DNA from: Betaproteobacteria bacterium
GTDB lineage: Bacteria > Pseudomonadota > Gammaproteobacteria > Burkholderiales > CAIKXV01
Length of the DNA: 6,685 nt
NCBI GenBank assembly: GCA_947456915.1
Contig: CANGUQ010000210.1
Location: forward strand, 1-6,685
Reading direction: 5' to 3'
Made by a program: the position numbers and the translations under genes
Shown here: in pieces, positions 1 through 5,966 of the stretch
Layout: every line of letters begins with the position of its first letter
How positions within the stretch are numbered: position 1 is the first letter of the stretch
Notes under the pieces: model-generated
Databases searched by the model: none
The model's input: only the letters and a program-made list of their open reading frames with translations
What the model was told of the DNA's origin: nothing

Positions 1-1
1 C

Positions 2-946
2 CCGCGCGCGCCGTTCGTCATCGCCGGCGCGGGCCCGTTGCCGCTGCTGCTCGCCGCGCAGCTGCTGCGCGCCGGGGTGCGTCCCGACGCGGTGGTGGAG
101 ACGGCGCCGCCGATCAACCGTGCACGCGCGCTGCGGCACGCGTTCGCAGCGGTACTCGCTCCGGGCTATCTGGCAAAAGGTCTGTCACTGATCGGCGCAC
201 TGCGCCGCGCCGGAGTGCCGCGGTACGCCGCAGCGCACGCGCTGCGCGTGCAGGGCAGCACGTGCGCGCAGGCGCTGAGCTTCGAGTACCGGGGCCGGAC
301 GATCACCCTGCCGGCGCACACCGTGCTGCTGCACCAGGGCGTCGTACCCGATACGAGCCTGTGGCAGTCGCTGCAGGTCGAGCAGTTCTGGGACGCCCGC
401 CAGCTGTGCTTCCGGCCCAGCGTGGACGTGTGGGGCAACACCTCGATCGCCGGCGTCCTGATCGCTGGCGACAGCGCCGGCATCGGTGGTGCCGAGGCCG
501 CGCTGTGCGCGGGCGAACTGGGCGCGCTGTCGGTCGCGTGGCAGCAGCGGCGTATCGATACCCGCGAGCGCGATCGGCTTGCACTCGCCGCGCGGCGCGG
601 GCTGCGCGCGCACTGGAGCTTCCGCCCGTTCATCGATCAGCTCTATCGGCCGCCGCTCGCGCTGCGCGTGCCGCCGCAGGACGACACCATCGTGTGTCGC
701 TGCGAAGAGATCAGCGCCGGGGAACTGCGCACGCTGGCAGCGCAGGGCGTACCCGGACCGAACCAGATGAAGGCGATGAGCCGCTGCGGCATGGGGCCCT
801 GCCAGGGGCGCCTGTGCGGCCTGACAGTGACCGAACTGATCGCGGCCGAGCAGCGGCGCACGCCGCAGCAGGTGGGCAGCTACCGCATCCGGCCGCCGGT
901 GAAGCCGGTCACGGTCGGCGAGATGGCTGCACTCGCGGACGAGTAG
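2..946 (+). CDS. FAD/NAD(P)-dependent oxidoreductase with C-terminal BFD-like [2Fe-2S] domain (5' end missing)
   Basis: The frame is open from base 2, so the gene begins before the window; the TTG at 38 lies inside a Rossmann-type glycine motif (AGAGPLPLLLA) and cannot be the true start. About 314 residues are visible. Numbered from that TTG, a second dinucleotide-binding segment lies near residues 141-152 (LIAGDSAGIGGA). The C-terminal domain has C220-x-C222 and C250-x4-C255 (CGMGPC), the cysteine pattern of a BFD-like [2Fe-2S] domain, then C260 and a PPVKPVTVGE tail. This arrangement is typical of the A subunit of opine/octopine oxidase (OoxA) and of HcnB-like flavoproteins, which oxidise amine or amino-acid-like substrates together with a second FAD subunit and a small [2Fe-2S] protein. 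Those partners would be expected upstream, outside the window. The substrate cannot be told from sequence. The gene converges on the HD-domain gene, 37 bases away. Confidence 0.85.
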   Translation, partial: PRAPFVIAGAGPLPLLLAAQLLRAGVRPDAVVETAPPINRARALRHAFAAVLAPGYLAKGLSLIGALRRAGVPRYAAAHALRVQGSTCAQALSFEYRGRTITLPAHTVLLHQGVVPDTSLWQSLQVEQFWDARQLCFRPSVDVWGNTSIAGVLIAGDSAGIGGAEAALCAGELGALSVAWQQRRIDTRERDRLALAARRGLRAHWSFRPFIDQLYRPPLALRVPPQDDTIVCRCEEISAGELRTLAAQGVPGPNQMKAMSRCGMGPCQGRLCGLTVTELIAAEQRRTPQQVGSYRIRPPVKPVTVGEMAALADE

Positions 947-983
947 CGCGGCGCCGCGGGTCGTGCGGCAGGGGCAACACCAG

Positions 984-1490
984 TCAGGCCCGTCGCCGCG
1001 GCAGTCCCTCGGCTATGCGGCAGGCCTCGCCGATGGTGCGCGGATGGCGTGCAGCCTCGGTGCACAGCAGTCGCGGCAGCGGGCGAATGCCGACGCGCCC
1101 GAGGTCCAGCCGGTCGGCGTCCCAGCAGGCGCGGATCGACGGCTCGCTTTCGACGTGGCCGTCACTGTGCAGGCGCATCGCCTCGCACAGGTGTTCGAAT
1201 TCGGTGGCGTCGAGTTCGACGATCACCCGCTCGCGCCGCAGACGCGTGGCGAAATCGGCCGCGCGAGCACCGTGCAGCGGATCGTGTCCATCGTTGCGCC
1301 GCTGGCTGTCGTGCAGGTAGGCGAACCACGCGAGCACGGCCGGGTTGACGTCCATCGTCGCGGCGATGCGACGCCCGTGGAACCACACCCGGCTCCAGTG
1401 CGACACGCCGTGCACGCCGTCGCGGATGTCGAGGCGGAACACCGGCCGGACGACGGCGAGCGCCTTGCGGACGAGTGCGGATTCGGGCAA
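984..1490 (-). CDS. HD-domain protein, putative metal-dependent phosphohydrolase, uncharacterised
   Basis: The product is 168 residues if it starts at the TTG at 1490. That start is chosen because AGGAGG (complement of 1497-1502) lies six bases upstream and the recognisable protein begins there; the frame is open further upstream, but the added residues are arginine-rich and unlike the family. Visible features are GVHGVSHWSRVW (His27, His31), the HD pair His60-Asp61 in YLHDSQRRNDGHDP, His69 and His73, His108 in LHSDGH, and Asp126 in CWDADRLDLGRVG. This His/Asp series fits the metal-binding core of the HD superfamily (phosphohydrolases acting on nucleotides or phosphate esters). The WDADRLDLGR segment is, from memory, shared by a conserved, unnamed group of small cytoplasmic proteins in proteobacteria. 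No signal peptide or membrane segment is seen. The substrate is unknown. The gene stands alone, separated from the SprT-like gene by about 350 bases. Confidence 0.75.
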   Translation of the reverse strand: MPESALVRKALAVVRPVFRLDIRDGVHGVSHWSRVWFHGRRIAATMDVNPAVLAWFAYLHDSQRRNDGHDPLHGARAADFATRLRRERVIVELDATEFEHLCEAMRLHSDGHVESEPSIRACWDADRLDLGRVGIRPLPRLLCTEAARHPRTIGEACRIAEGLPRRRA

Positions 1491-1841
1491 CGGAAACCTC
1501 CTGGTGCGAACGCCGCGCGCGGCGCGGCCCCGGATGCGGGCGGTGCGTTCGTTCGGACGACCGCCCGCACCGCCGACACGTGCGATCGCGGCTGTGGTGT
1601 ATCGCTGGTCGCGCGCGAGTTGCGCGACGCGCCGCTCGACCGAGCCCTGCGCGCGTACGCGCAGGGGTCCGCGCCGAGCGCGGCCCGGACGACTGCCGCG
1701 ATCTGCGCCTGATCGAAGTGCTGGACGTCGGCGAACTCGCCGGCCCGGCACGATACCGCGTCGACGTCGGCGGCGCGCGCCAGTCACCGTGTCGAGCCAG
1801 GGTCGCGCGGCACGCCACCACTGCCTGGCCAGTCGCCGCGG
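1491..1841. other. 351-base stretch without an intact gene; coding-like fragments in shifted frames
   Basis: Apart from the HD gene's ribosome binding site at its left end, this stretch holds no ORF with both a plausible start and family resemblance. On the minus strand, from about 1783 down to 1648, one frame reads like real protein (EFADVQHFDQAQIAAVVRAA), with balanced composition and mostly G/C third positions. Its continuation becomes arginine/serine-rich. Another minus frame takes over with protein-like residues (VERRVAQLARDQRYTTAAIA) from about 1640. A single frameshift near 1645-1655 would join the two. The plus strand also has a moderately protein-like frame here (LIEVLDVGELAGPARYRVDV), so the coding strand is not certain. 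The stretch could be a decayed gene, a frameshift error in the assembly, or non-coding GC-rich DNA. Confidence 0.3.
1497..1502 (-). promoter_or_regulatory. Shine-Dalgarno AGGAGG deciding a TTG start
   Basis: The minus strand reads AGGAGG, then a six-base spacer (TTTCCG), then TTG at 1490. This is a full anti-SD match at ideal spacing and sets the start of the HD-domain protein. Confidence 0.8.
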
Positions 1842-2480
1842 TCAGGGCAGGCCCTCCCAGTCACCGAGCGGCTCCATCTCGGTGCGGTGCTCCGGGCACA
1901 ACGGCGGGCCCAGGTGGAGGAAGCGCTTCGGGATGCTGAGACGATAGCGGCACTGCGGGCAACGCGCCTGCGGCCGATTGGCCGGGCGCGGGCGCGGCGC
2001 GCGCCGGGCGAGCGCTGCGTGGGGAAACACGCCCAGGTCAGCGGCGATCACCTCCAGCCTCGCCTTCAGCGCAGCGCCGGCGCTGGCGGTGCGCATGCGC
2101 GGGCCCTCGAGGCCGACGTCGAGCGCGATCCTGCGAAACGCCTTGCCGTGGCCGTGCCGGCAGTCGTCGACGGCATGCACGAGTTCGTGAGCGAGCACGT
2201 CCAGCACCGCAACCGGATCGGCCAGACTGGGCACGAGAAAGATCTGGTTCACCCCGTCGGCGCAGGACCTGGTGCCCCAGCACTCCCCGACCACGGTGCT
2301 GCGCTGACCGCTGCCCGGCCAGCCGATCGATACGCGCACCGGGGGCACGGTGTGCCCTTGTTCGGAGAAGATCGGCCGCATGCGCGCGACCGCGGCCTGC
2401 AGCCACGCCTCGCGCGTGTGCGTGGCGGGCAGCGCGGTCGCGCGCAGGGGCGCGGTGGGGGGTGACGATGAGCGAGCGAT
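1842..2480 (-). CDS. SprT-like zinc metalloprotein with C-terminal zinc ribbon
   Basis: The product is 212 residues if translation begins at the ATC at 2480. The core holds an HExxH motif (HELVH; His98, Glu99, His102) in VLDVLAHELVHAV, and a further His near 111 in HGHGKAFRR that may be the third zinc ligand, as in SprT/Spartan-like metallopeptidases. Cys174 and Cys177 (CPQC) with Cys195 and His198 (CPEH) form a probable C-terminal zinc ribbon, also a family feature. The usual N-terminal helix (TREAWLQAAVARMRPIF) begins about 20 residues after the ATC. A TTG at 2606 would extend the frame by 42 residues, but that extension has weaker GC third-position bias, crosses a stem-loop and lacks a good ribosome site. 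ATC is preferred because GGAGG lies five bases upstream and codon bias improves there. The function is probably cytosolic protein cleavage or zinc-dependent binding; the substrate is unknown. The family assignment is firm and the exact start is not. Confidence 0.75.
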   Translation of the reverse strand: MARSSSPPTAPLRATALPATHTREAWLQAAVARMRPIFSEQGHTVPPVRVSIGWPGSGQRSTVVGECWGTRSCADGVNQIFLVPSLADPVAVLDVLAHELVHAVDDCRHGHGKAFRRIALDVGLEGPRMRTASAGAALKARLEVIAADLGVFPHAALARRAPRPRPANRPQARCPQCRYRLSIPKRFLHLGPPLCPEHRTEMEPLGDWEGLP

Positions 2481-2485
2481 GGGAA

Positions 2486-2490
2486 CCTCC
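2486..2490 (-). promoter_or_regulatory. Shine-Dalgarno GGAGG in front of an ATC codon
   Basis: The minus strand reads GGAGG, spacer TTCCC, then ATC at 2480. No ATG, GTG or TTG occurs in frame between here and the conserved start of the SprT-like domain, so this site points to a non-canonical ATC start for that gene. Confidence 0.5.
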
Positions 2491-2518
2491 GTGGCGGGCT
2501 TCCCAGTTTCGCCGAGGA

Positions 2519-2539
2519 CAGGCTCAAAGCGTGAGCCTG
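2519..2539. repeat. Perfect 8-bp stem-loop
   Basis: CAGGCTCA (2519-2526), a five-base loop, then TGAGCCTG (2532-2539) form a perfect hairpin. It lies just upstream of the ribosome site of the SprT-like gene and has no T-tract on either side, so it is not a classical terminator. The surrounding sequence resembles dispersed 'GACAGGCTCA ... TGAGCCTG' repeats seen in many high-GC proteobacterial genomes; that resemblance is from memory and not tested. Confidence 0.45.
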
Positions 2540-2746
2540 CGCGTGCGTGCAGCCGCGCAACGGGCGCGCACGGTGCCCTGCCTGCCGGTGGCGTGTGACC
2601 GTGCAACGTGCATTCCCGCCGCGTCCGCCCGTGCTACGGGCATCAGGTCGCAACCGGCGGGGACTGCGCGGCGCGCATCATGTCGCGCGCGACCGGCTGC
2701 GGGCGAGCGCCGGTGCGGCCACGGTGCGCCGGCGGCGTTTCGCGCC
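2540..2746. other. Non-coding spacer between ClpX-like and SprT-like genes
   Basis: With the ATC start, 266 bases (2481-2746) separate the two minus-strand genes. Apart from the stem-loop and ribosome site listed separately, there is only a weak four-base-pair hairpin (GGCG/CGCC) directly after the ClpX-like stop codon, and no T-tract. No small ORF here looks like protein. The distance suggests that the SprT-like gene has its own promoter, but I cannot name one. Confidence 0.4.
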
Positions 2747-3799
2747 CTAGGCGCGATCGGTATTCGTGCGCTGGCGGGTGATGGTCGGGCCGCTGAACAG
2801 CGAGGTCAGCACGACCTTGCGGATCTCGGGCTGGTCTGGCACCACATAGAGGATCGGCGTGATCAGTTCCTCGAAGATGCCGCGCAGACTGCGCGCCCCG
2901 GTCCGGTACTCCAGTGCGAGTTCGGCGATCTCTTCGAACACGCGCGCCTCGATCTCCAGCTCGACCCCCTCGGCGGCGAACACCTCCTGGCACTGGCGGT
3001 AGAGCGAGTTGCGCGGTTCGGTCATGATACGCACCAGCGCCGCGCGATCCAGCTCGTCGAGCCGGGCGATCACGGGAAGCCTGCCGGTGAACTCCGGGAT
3101 CAGGCCGAAGCCCATCAGGTCGGTGGGCTTGACCCGCGAATTGAGCCGATCGAGGATCGTCCTGTCGTCGGTGCCGGAGGTGGAGATGAAACCGTAGCTG
3201 CGGTTGCGCGACATGATCTCGTCGAGTCCGACGAAGGCGCCGCCGCAGATGAACAGGATGCCGCTGGTATCGATGTAGGTGGCGTTGCCTGCGCTGTCCT
3301 GCGAACGCAGCCGGATCAGCGACCCCTCCATGATCCGCAGCAGCGCGTGCTGGACCGATTCGCCGGACGCGCCGCGGGCATCACCGGCAGGCGCTTTCAG
3401 CTTGTCGATCTCGTCGAAGAACACGATGCCGCGCTGGGCGCGCGCGAGATCTCCGTCTGCGGCATCGAGCAGTCGCTGCAGGATCGCCTCGATCTCCTCG
3501 TTCACGTAGCGCGTCTGAGCGAGCGCAGTGGCGTCGGCGCTGATGAACGGCAGGTCGAGAAAGCGGGCGAGCGTCTCGCACAGCAGCGTCTTGCCGGTGC
3601 CGGAGGGGCCGATGACCAGGATGTTGCTCTTGACTGCCAGCTGGCCGCTTGCCTGCGCGTTGGCGAGCTTGCGCTGGTGCGAGTAGATCGCCACGGCGAG
3701 CGTCTTCTTCGCCTCGTCCTGACCGATGACGTCCAGATCGAGATGGCGCACGATCGCCTTCGGGGTGAGGCGCTTCGCGCTGCTGTCGGTATCGCTCAT
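2747..3799 (-). CDS. ClpX-like AAA+ unfoldase lacking the N-terminal zinc domain
   Basis: The product is 350 residues; E. coli ClpX has 424. It begins directly at the AAA+ part (LTPKAIVRHLDLDVIGQDEA), so the four-cysteine N-terminal domain is absent. Visible are Walker A (GPSGTGKT, 64-71), Walker B (IVFFDE, 125-130), ILFICGGAF (181-189), the GLIPEFTGRLP box with Arg240 as probable arginine finger, and the sensor-2 GAR motif (Arg303), so ATP hydrolysis is probably intact. Three ClpX loops differ. The pore loop is RYVN (97-100) instead of GYVG; the RKH-type loop is replaced near 166-174; the ClpP-docking IGF tripeptide reads YGF (202-204). The start ATG has GAGGAGA nine bases upstream. It lies 55 bases after the pirin gene on the same strand and may share its transcript. 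It is probably a divergent paralogue with its own substrates, perhaps ClpP-independent; the general assignment is certain and the specialised role is inference. Confidence 0.88.
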   Translation of the reverse strand: MSDTDSSAKRLTPKAIVRHLDLDVIGQDEAKKTLAVAIYSHQRKLANAQASGQLAVKSNILVIGPSGTGKTLLCETLARFLDLPFISADATALAQTRYVNEEIEAILQRLLDAADGDLARAQRGIVFFDEIDKLKAPAGDARGASGESVQHALLRIMEGSLIRLRSQDSAGNATYIDTSGILFICGGAFVGLDEIMSRNRSYGFISTSGTDDRTILDRLNSRVKPTDLMGFGLIPEFTGRLPVIARLDELDRAALVRIMTEPRNSLYRQCQEVFAAEGVELEIEARVFEEIAELALEYRTGARSLRGIFEELITPILYVVPDQPEIRKVVLTSLFSGPTITRQRTNTDRA

Positions 3800-3808
3800 C
3801 GCCGGTGG

Positions 3809-3815
3809 TCTCCTC
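3809..3815 (-). promoter_or_regulatory. Shine-Dalgarno of the ClpX-like gene
   Basis: GAGGAGA on the minus strand, nine bases before the ATG at 3799, supports that start and therefore the absence of an N-terminal zinc domain. Confidence 0.6.
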
Positions 3816-3854
3816 GAATCGGTTGCCGCGCGCGGCGGCGGCGCCGGTCCATGC

Positions 3855-4715
3855 TCAGTGTTCGGGCAGGGGGATGAACTCGGTCTCGCCCGGCACCTTG
3901 CCCAGCGCCTGCGCCTGCCAGCGCTGCTGCGCAGCGTCGATCAGCGTGCGCGAACTGGCAACGAAGTTCCACCAGAGCACGCGCTCGCCGTCGATCGGTG
4001 CGCCGCCGAGCAGCATCAGCAGCGAATCGGCGCCGGCGGCGATCTCGACATCGGTGTGCGCGTCCAGGGCGAGCAGATGATGCTCGGCGAGCGGCACGCC
4101 GTCGACCGTGAGCTCGCCGCTCGCCAGATAGACGCCGCGTTCGGCGTGCTCGGGGGGCAGCGTCAGGCGGCTGCCGGGCTGCATCCGGCCGGCGAGGCAG
4201 AAGATCGGCGAAAAGCTCGGCGTGGGCGCGCTGCCGCCCAGTGCGGTACCGACGAGCAGGCGCAGCTGCACGCCGGGCAACTCGATCAGCGGCAGTTGCG
4301 CGGCGGGGACGTGGGTGAACGCGGGCGCTGTCTGCTCGTGGGCGACGGGCAGGGCAACCCAGGTCTGGATCCCGTGCAGCCGGTGTCCGCTCGCGCGTTC
4401 CTGTGCGTCGGTGCGCTCGGAGTGCACGATGCCGCGCCCGGCAGTCATCCAGTTCACGTCGCCGGGTTCGATGCGCTGCACGCTGCCCAGGCTGTCCCGG
4501 TGCAGCAGGGCTCCCTCGAACAGCCAGGTGACGGTGGCGAGACCGATGTGCGGATGCGGGCGCACGTCCACCCCCGCGCCGGGCGCGAACGTGGCCGGCC
4601 CCACGTGATCGAAGAAGACGAACGGGCCGAGCATGCGCAGCGCCCGTGCCGGCAGCAGCCGGCGCACGGCGAAGCCGCCCAGATCCTTCTCGACGGGGGT
4701 GATCAGGGTGCTCAC
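3855..4715 (-). CDS. Pirin family protein (bicupin)
   Basis: The product is 286 residues, normal for a bacterial pirin, starting at GTG 4715. The metal site of the N-terminal cupin is complete: His54 and His56 in RPHPHIGLATVTW, and His98 with Glu100 in TAGRGIVHSER, matching the four iron ligands of human pirin. The C-terminal half shows the second cupin (GVYLASGELTVDG) and the usual WWNFV segment. Bacterial pirins such as E. coli YhhW have quercetin dioxygenase activity in vitro, and others modulate metabolic enzymes; the in-vivo role here is open. The GTG overlaps the TGA of the upstream HAD gene (GTGA, four shared bases), with a GGAG ten bases before it, which suggests translational coupling. 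The frame stays open far upstream, but those extra residues are only the HAD gene read out of frame. Confidence 0.92.
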   Translation of the reverse strand: MSTLITPVEKDLGGFAVRRLLPARALRMLGPFVFFDHVGPATFAPGAGVDVRPHPHIGLATVTWLFEGALLHRDSLGSVQRIEPGDVNWMTAGRGIVHSERTDAQERASGHRLHGIQTWVALPVAHEQTAPAFTHVPAAQLPLIELPGVQLRLLVGTALGGSAPTPSFSPIFCLAGRMQPGSRLTLPPEHAERGVYLASGELTVDGVPLAEHHLLALDAHTDVEIAAGADSLLMLLGGAPIDGERVLWWNFVASSRTLIDAAQQRWQAQALGKVPGETEFIPLPEH

Positions 4716-5332
4716 GCCAGACGCACTCCGAGAGCGGCGAGGTCGTGCCGCAGCGCCGGCGCGCCGGTGAACTGCACGGCCTGCAGGCCGGCAGCGCGTG
4801 CCGCCTCGACATTGGCAGCGAGGTCGTCGATGAACAGCGTACGCGCAGGCTGCAGCGCGCAGCGCTCGATGGTGTAGTCGTAGATCGCCGCATCCGGCTT
4901 GACCAGGCCGATCTCGCCGGAGATCACGACGTGCCGGAAGCGCTGCAGCACCGGGCAGCGTGCGACGGCGACCGGCCAGGTCTCGGTGGAGAAGTTGGTC
5001 AGCGCGTACAACGGATAGCCGGCGCGCTCGAGCGCGTCGAGTATCGCGACGCTGTCGGCGAGCTCGCCGCGCAGCATCTGCGGCCAGCCCTGCGGCCAGC
5101 GCCGGATCAGTTCGGCGTGCTGCGGCAGGGCGGCGGCGTGGCGTCCGACCGCATCGGCGACCGGCTGACCGCGGTCCATCCCCAGCACCCAGTCGTGGGT
5201 GATCGCCTCGGCGATGAACTGTTCCAGTGCGGCCTCGTCGCCCGGAAAGAAACGCCGGTAGAAGTAGCGCGGATCCCAGTCGAGCAGGACCTTGCCCAGA
5301 TCGAACACGATGGTGTCTATGGTGATCGTCAT
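4712..5332 (-). CDS. HAD-IA family hydrolase (YihX-like phosphatase/haloacid-dehalogenase fold)
   Basis: The product is 206 residues, the usual size. Motif I is VFDLGKVLLDWD with nucleophile Asp11; the second Asp of the classical DxD is Gly13, as in the YihX-type 'DLG' subgroup. Motif II is Thr112 in ALTNFS, motif III Lys145 in GLVKPD, and motif IV the Asp169-Asp170 pair in LFIDDLAANVEAA. Between motifs I and II lies a helical cap of about 80 residues (subclass I). Relatives are small-molecule phosphatases (YihX acts on alpha-glucose-1-phosphate) or dehalogenases; the substrate here cannot be read from sequence. The ATG at 5332 has no strong ribosome site, but it sits directly before the conserved first strand and no alternative is visible. 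It is probably the first gene of a HAD-pirin(-ClpX-like) transcript and is divergent from the thioesterase gene. Confidence 0.9.
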   Translation of the reverse strand: MTITIDTIVFDLGKVLLDWDPRYFYRRFFPGDEAALEQFIAEAITHDWVLGMDRGQPVADAVGRHAAALPQHAELIRRWPQGWPQMLRGELADSVAILDALERAGYPLYALTNFSTETWPVAVARCPVLQRFRHVVISGEIGLVKPDAAIYDYTIERCALQPARTLFIDDLAANVEAARAAGLQAVQFTGAPALRHDLAALGVRLA

Positions 5333-5354
5333 CGCGGCAGGCTTGGGCTAGTAT
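5326..5354 (+). promoter_or_regulatory. Possible promoter for the thioesterase gene
   Basis: TAGTAT at 5349-5354 resembles a -10 hexamer. TCGTCA (5326-5331), 17 bases upstream, matches four of six bases of the -35 consensus. The site lies in the short gap between two divergent genes and is unusually AT-rich for this window. The evidence is consensus matching only. Confidence 0.3.
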
Positions 5355-5412
5355 CTGGCGCACGCGCAGGCCGATGGCGCGCGGGCGGTCATCGAATATC
5401 CGGGAGCTACGA

Positions 5413-5832
5413 ATGGCCTTGCAACTGGCAGTACCGGTGGGCAGTCGCGGCCGGCACCGCATCGTGGTCGCTGCAGAGCATACCGCGCCCAACGTGGGCA
5501 GCGGCACCATCGCCGTGCTGGCCACGCCGGTGATGGTGAACCTGATGGAGGCCGCAGCGCTGGTCGCCGCCGAGAAGTTCCTGCCGGCTGGTCATCAGAG
5601 TCTGGGTACACGGCTGGACATCCGGCACATCGCCGCCACGCCGATCGGCATGCTGGTGACCGTGACCGCCGAAGTGGTGGCTGTGCAGGGCAGGCTGATC
5701 ACGTTCAGGCTGGAGGCGCACGACGAGAAGGATCTGATCGGCGACGGCACCCACGACCGCGTCGTCGTCGACGTTGCCCGCTTCGACGAGCGCGTACGCG
5801 CGAAGTTCGCCGCGAGCGAGCAGGGCCACTGA
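5413..5832 (+). CDS. FlK-like hotdog-fold thioesterase family protein
   Basis: The product is 139 residues, starting at ATG 5413, which has GGGAG (5402-5406) six bases upstream. The frame is open to an earlier codon at 5374, but those 13 residues are not family-like. The sequence follows the fluoroacetyl-CoA thioesterase (FlK) pattern: GSGTIAVLATPVMVNLMEAA with Thr38 and Glu46, then TRLDIRHIAATPIG with His72. The offset of four from FlK Thr42/Glu50/His76 is constant, so the catalytic triad seems complete. The family hydrolyses acyl-CoA thioesters in the cytoplasm. Most members come from organisms with no fluoroacetate and probably act on other short or unusual acyl-CoAs, so fluoroacetate resistance should not be assumed. 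It is transcribed away from the HAD gene; the palindrome cluster 16 bases after its stop is its likely terminator. Confidence 0.87.
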   Translation: MALQLAVPVGSRGRHRIVVAAEHTAPNVGSGTIAVLATPVMVNLMEAAALVAAEKFLPAGHQSLGTRLDIRHIAATPIGMLVTVTAEVVAVQGRLITFRLEAHDEKDLIGDGTHDRVVVDVARFDERVRAKFAASEQGH

Positions 5833-5848
5833 ATCGGAACAGACTTCC

Positions 5849-5873
5849 GAAAAAGGGGCCAGGCCCCTTTTTC
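5849..5873. terminator. Probable bidirectional intrinsic terminator
   Basis: A GGGGCC/GGCCCC stem flanked by A5 and T5 follows the thioesterase stop by 16 bases. On either strand the RNA would form a GC-rich hairpin followed by five U residues. Termination is inferred from structure; the palindrome is also part of the repeat cluster. Confidence 0.55.
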
Positions 5874-5886
5874 AGGAAAAGGCAGG

Positions 5887-5908
5887 AAAAGGGGCCTGGC
5901 CCCTTTTT
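5887..5908 (+). terminator. Second terminator-like hairpin in the palindrome cluster
   Basis: AAAAGGGGCC, a central T, then GGCCCC and five T residues form another GC-rich hairpin followed by a T-tract, in tandem with the first. It lies about 70 bases before the CMD gene start, so that gene's promoter should lie between this hairpin and 5979 unless there is read-through. Confidence 0.45.
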
Positions 5909-5966
5909 CGTGGCCCCTTTTCGGGGGGCGTCGGGCTCGGCCGTGGTGGGTCGGGCGGCAAGCTGA

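Larger units (their letters stand above)
5847..5924. repeat. Cluster of GGGGCC/GGCCCC palindromes, REP/MITE-like
   Basis: The first palindrome is GAAAAAGGGGCC-A-GGCCCCTTTTTC (5849-5873), with perfect 12-base arms. The second (5887-5907) has arms AAAAGGGGCC and GGCCCCTTTT around a central T, so it is nearly the reverse complement of the first. A third half-site, TGGCCCCTTTTCGG (5911-5924), is the reverse complement of the left edge of the first copy (5847-5861) minus one A. The whole cluster is thus bounded by terminal inverted repeats of about 14 bases, with a partial GGAAAAGGC half-site (5875-5883) between the copies. This layout is like paired REP elements (BIMEs) or a small MITE. No transposase or RAYT gene is in the window. 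Confidence 0.7.

Noticed and set aside
947..958. CGCGGCGCCGCG palindrome after the oxidoreductase stop, as a terminator
   Set aside because: It is a perfect dyad but too short to fold with a loop, has no T-tract, and is expected by chance in such GC-rich sequence.
2462..3877. A 471-codon plus-strand ORF opposite the ClpX-like gene
   Set aside because: It is the antisense shadow of a well-recognised ClpX-like protein, a common result of high GC content; it matches no family.
3726..4877. A 383-codon plus-strand ORF opposite pirin
   Set aside because: Antisense shadow of the pirin gene; it has no family resemblance and no ribosome site.
3855..5525. A single 556-codon minus-strand protein including pirin
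   Set aside because: Upstream of 4715 this frame is only the HAD gene read out of register (arginine-rich, low plausibility). The true pirin starts at GTG 4715.
5847..5924. CRISPR array
   Set aside because: The repeated units are palindromes in opposite orientation with unequal, tiny gaps; there are no regular spacers and no cas gene.
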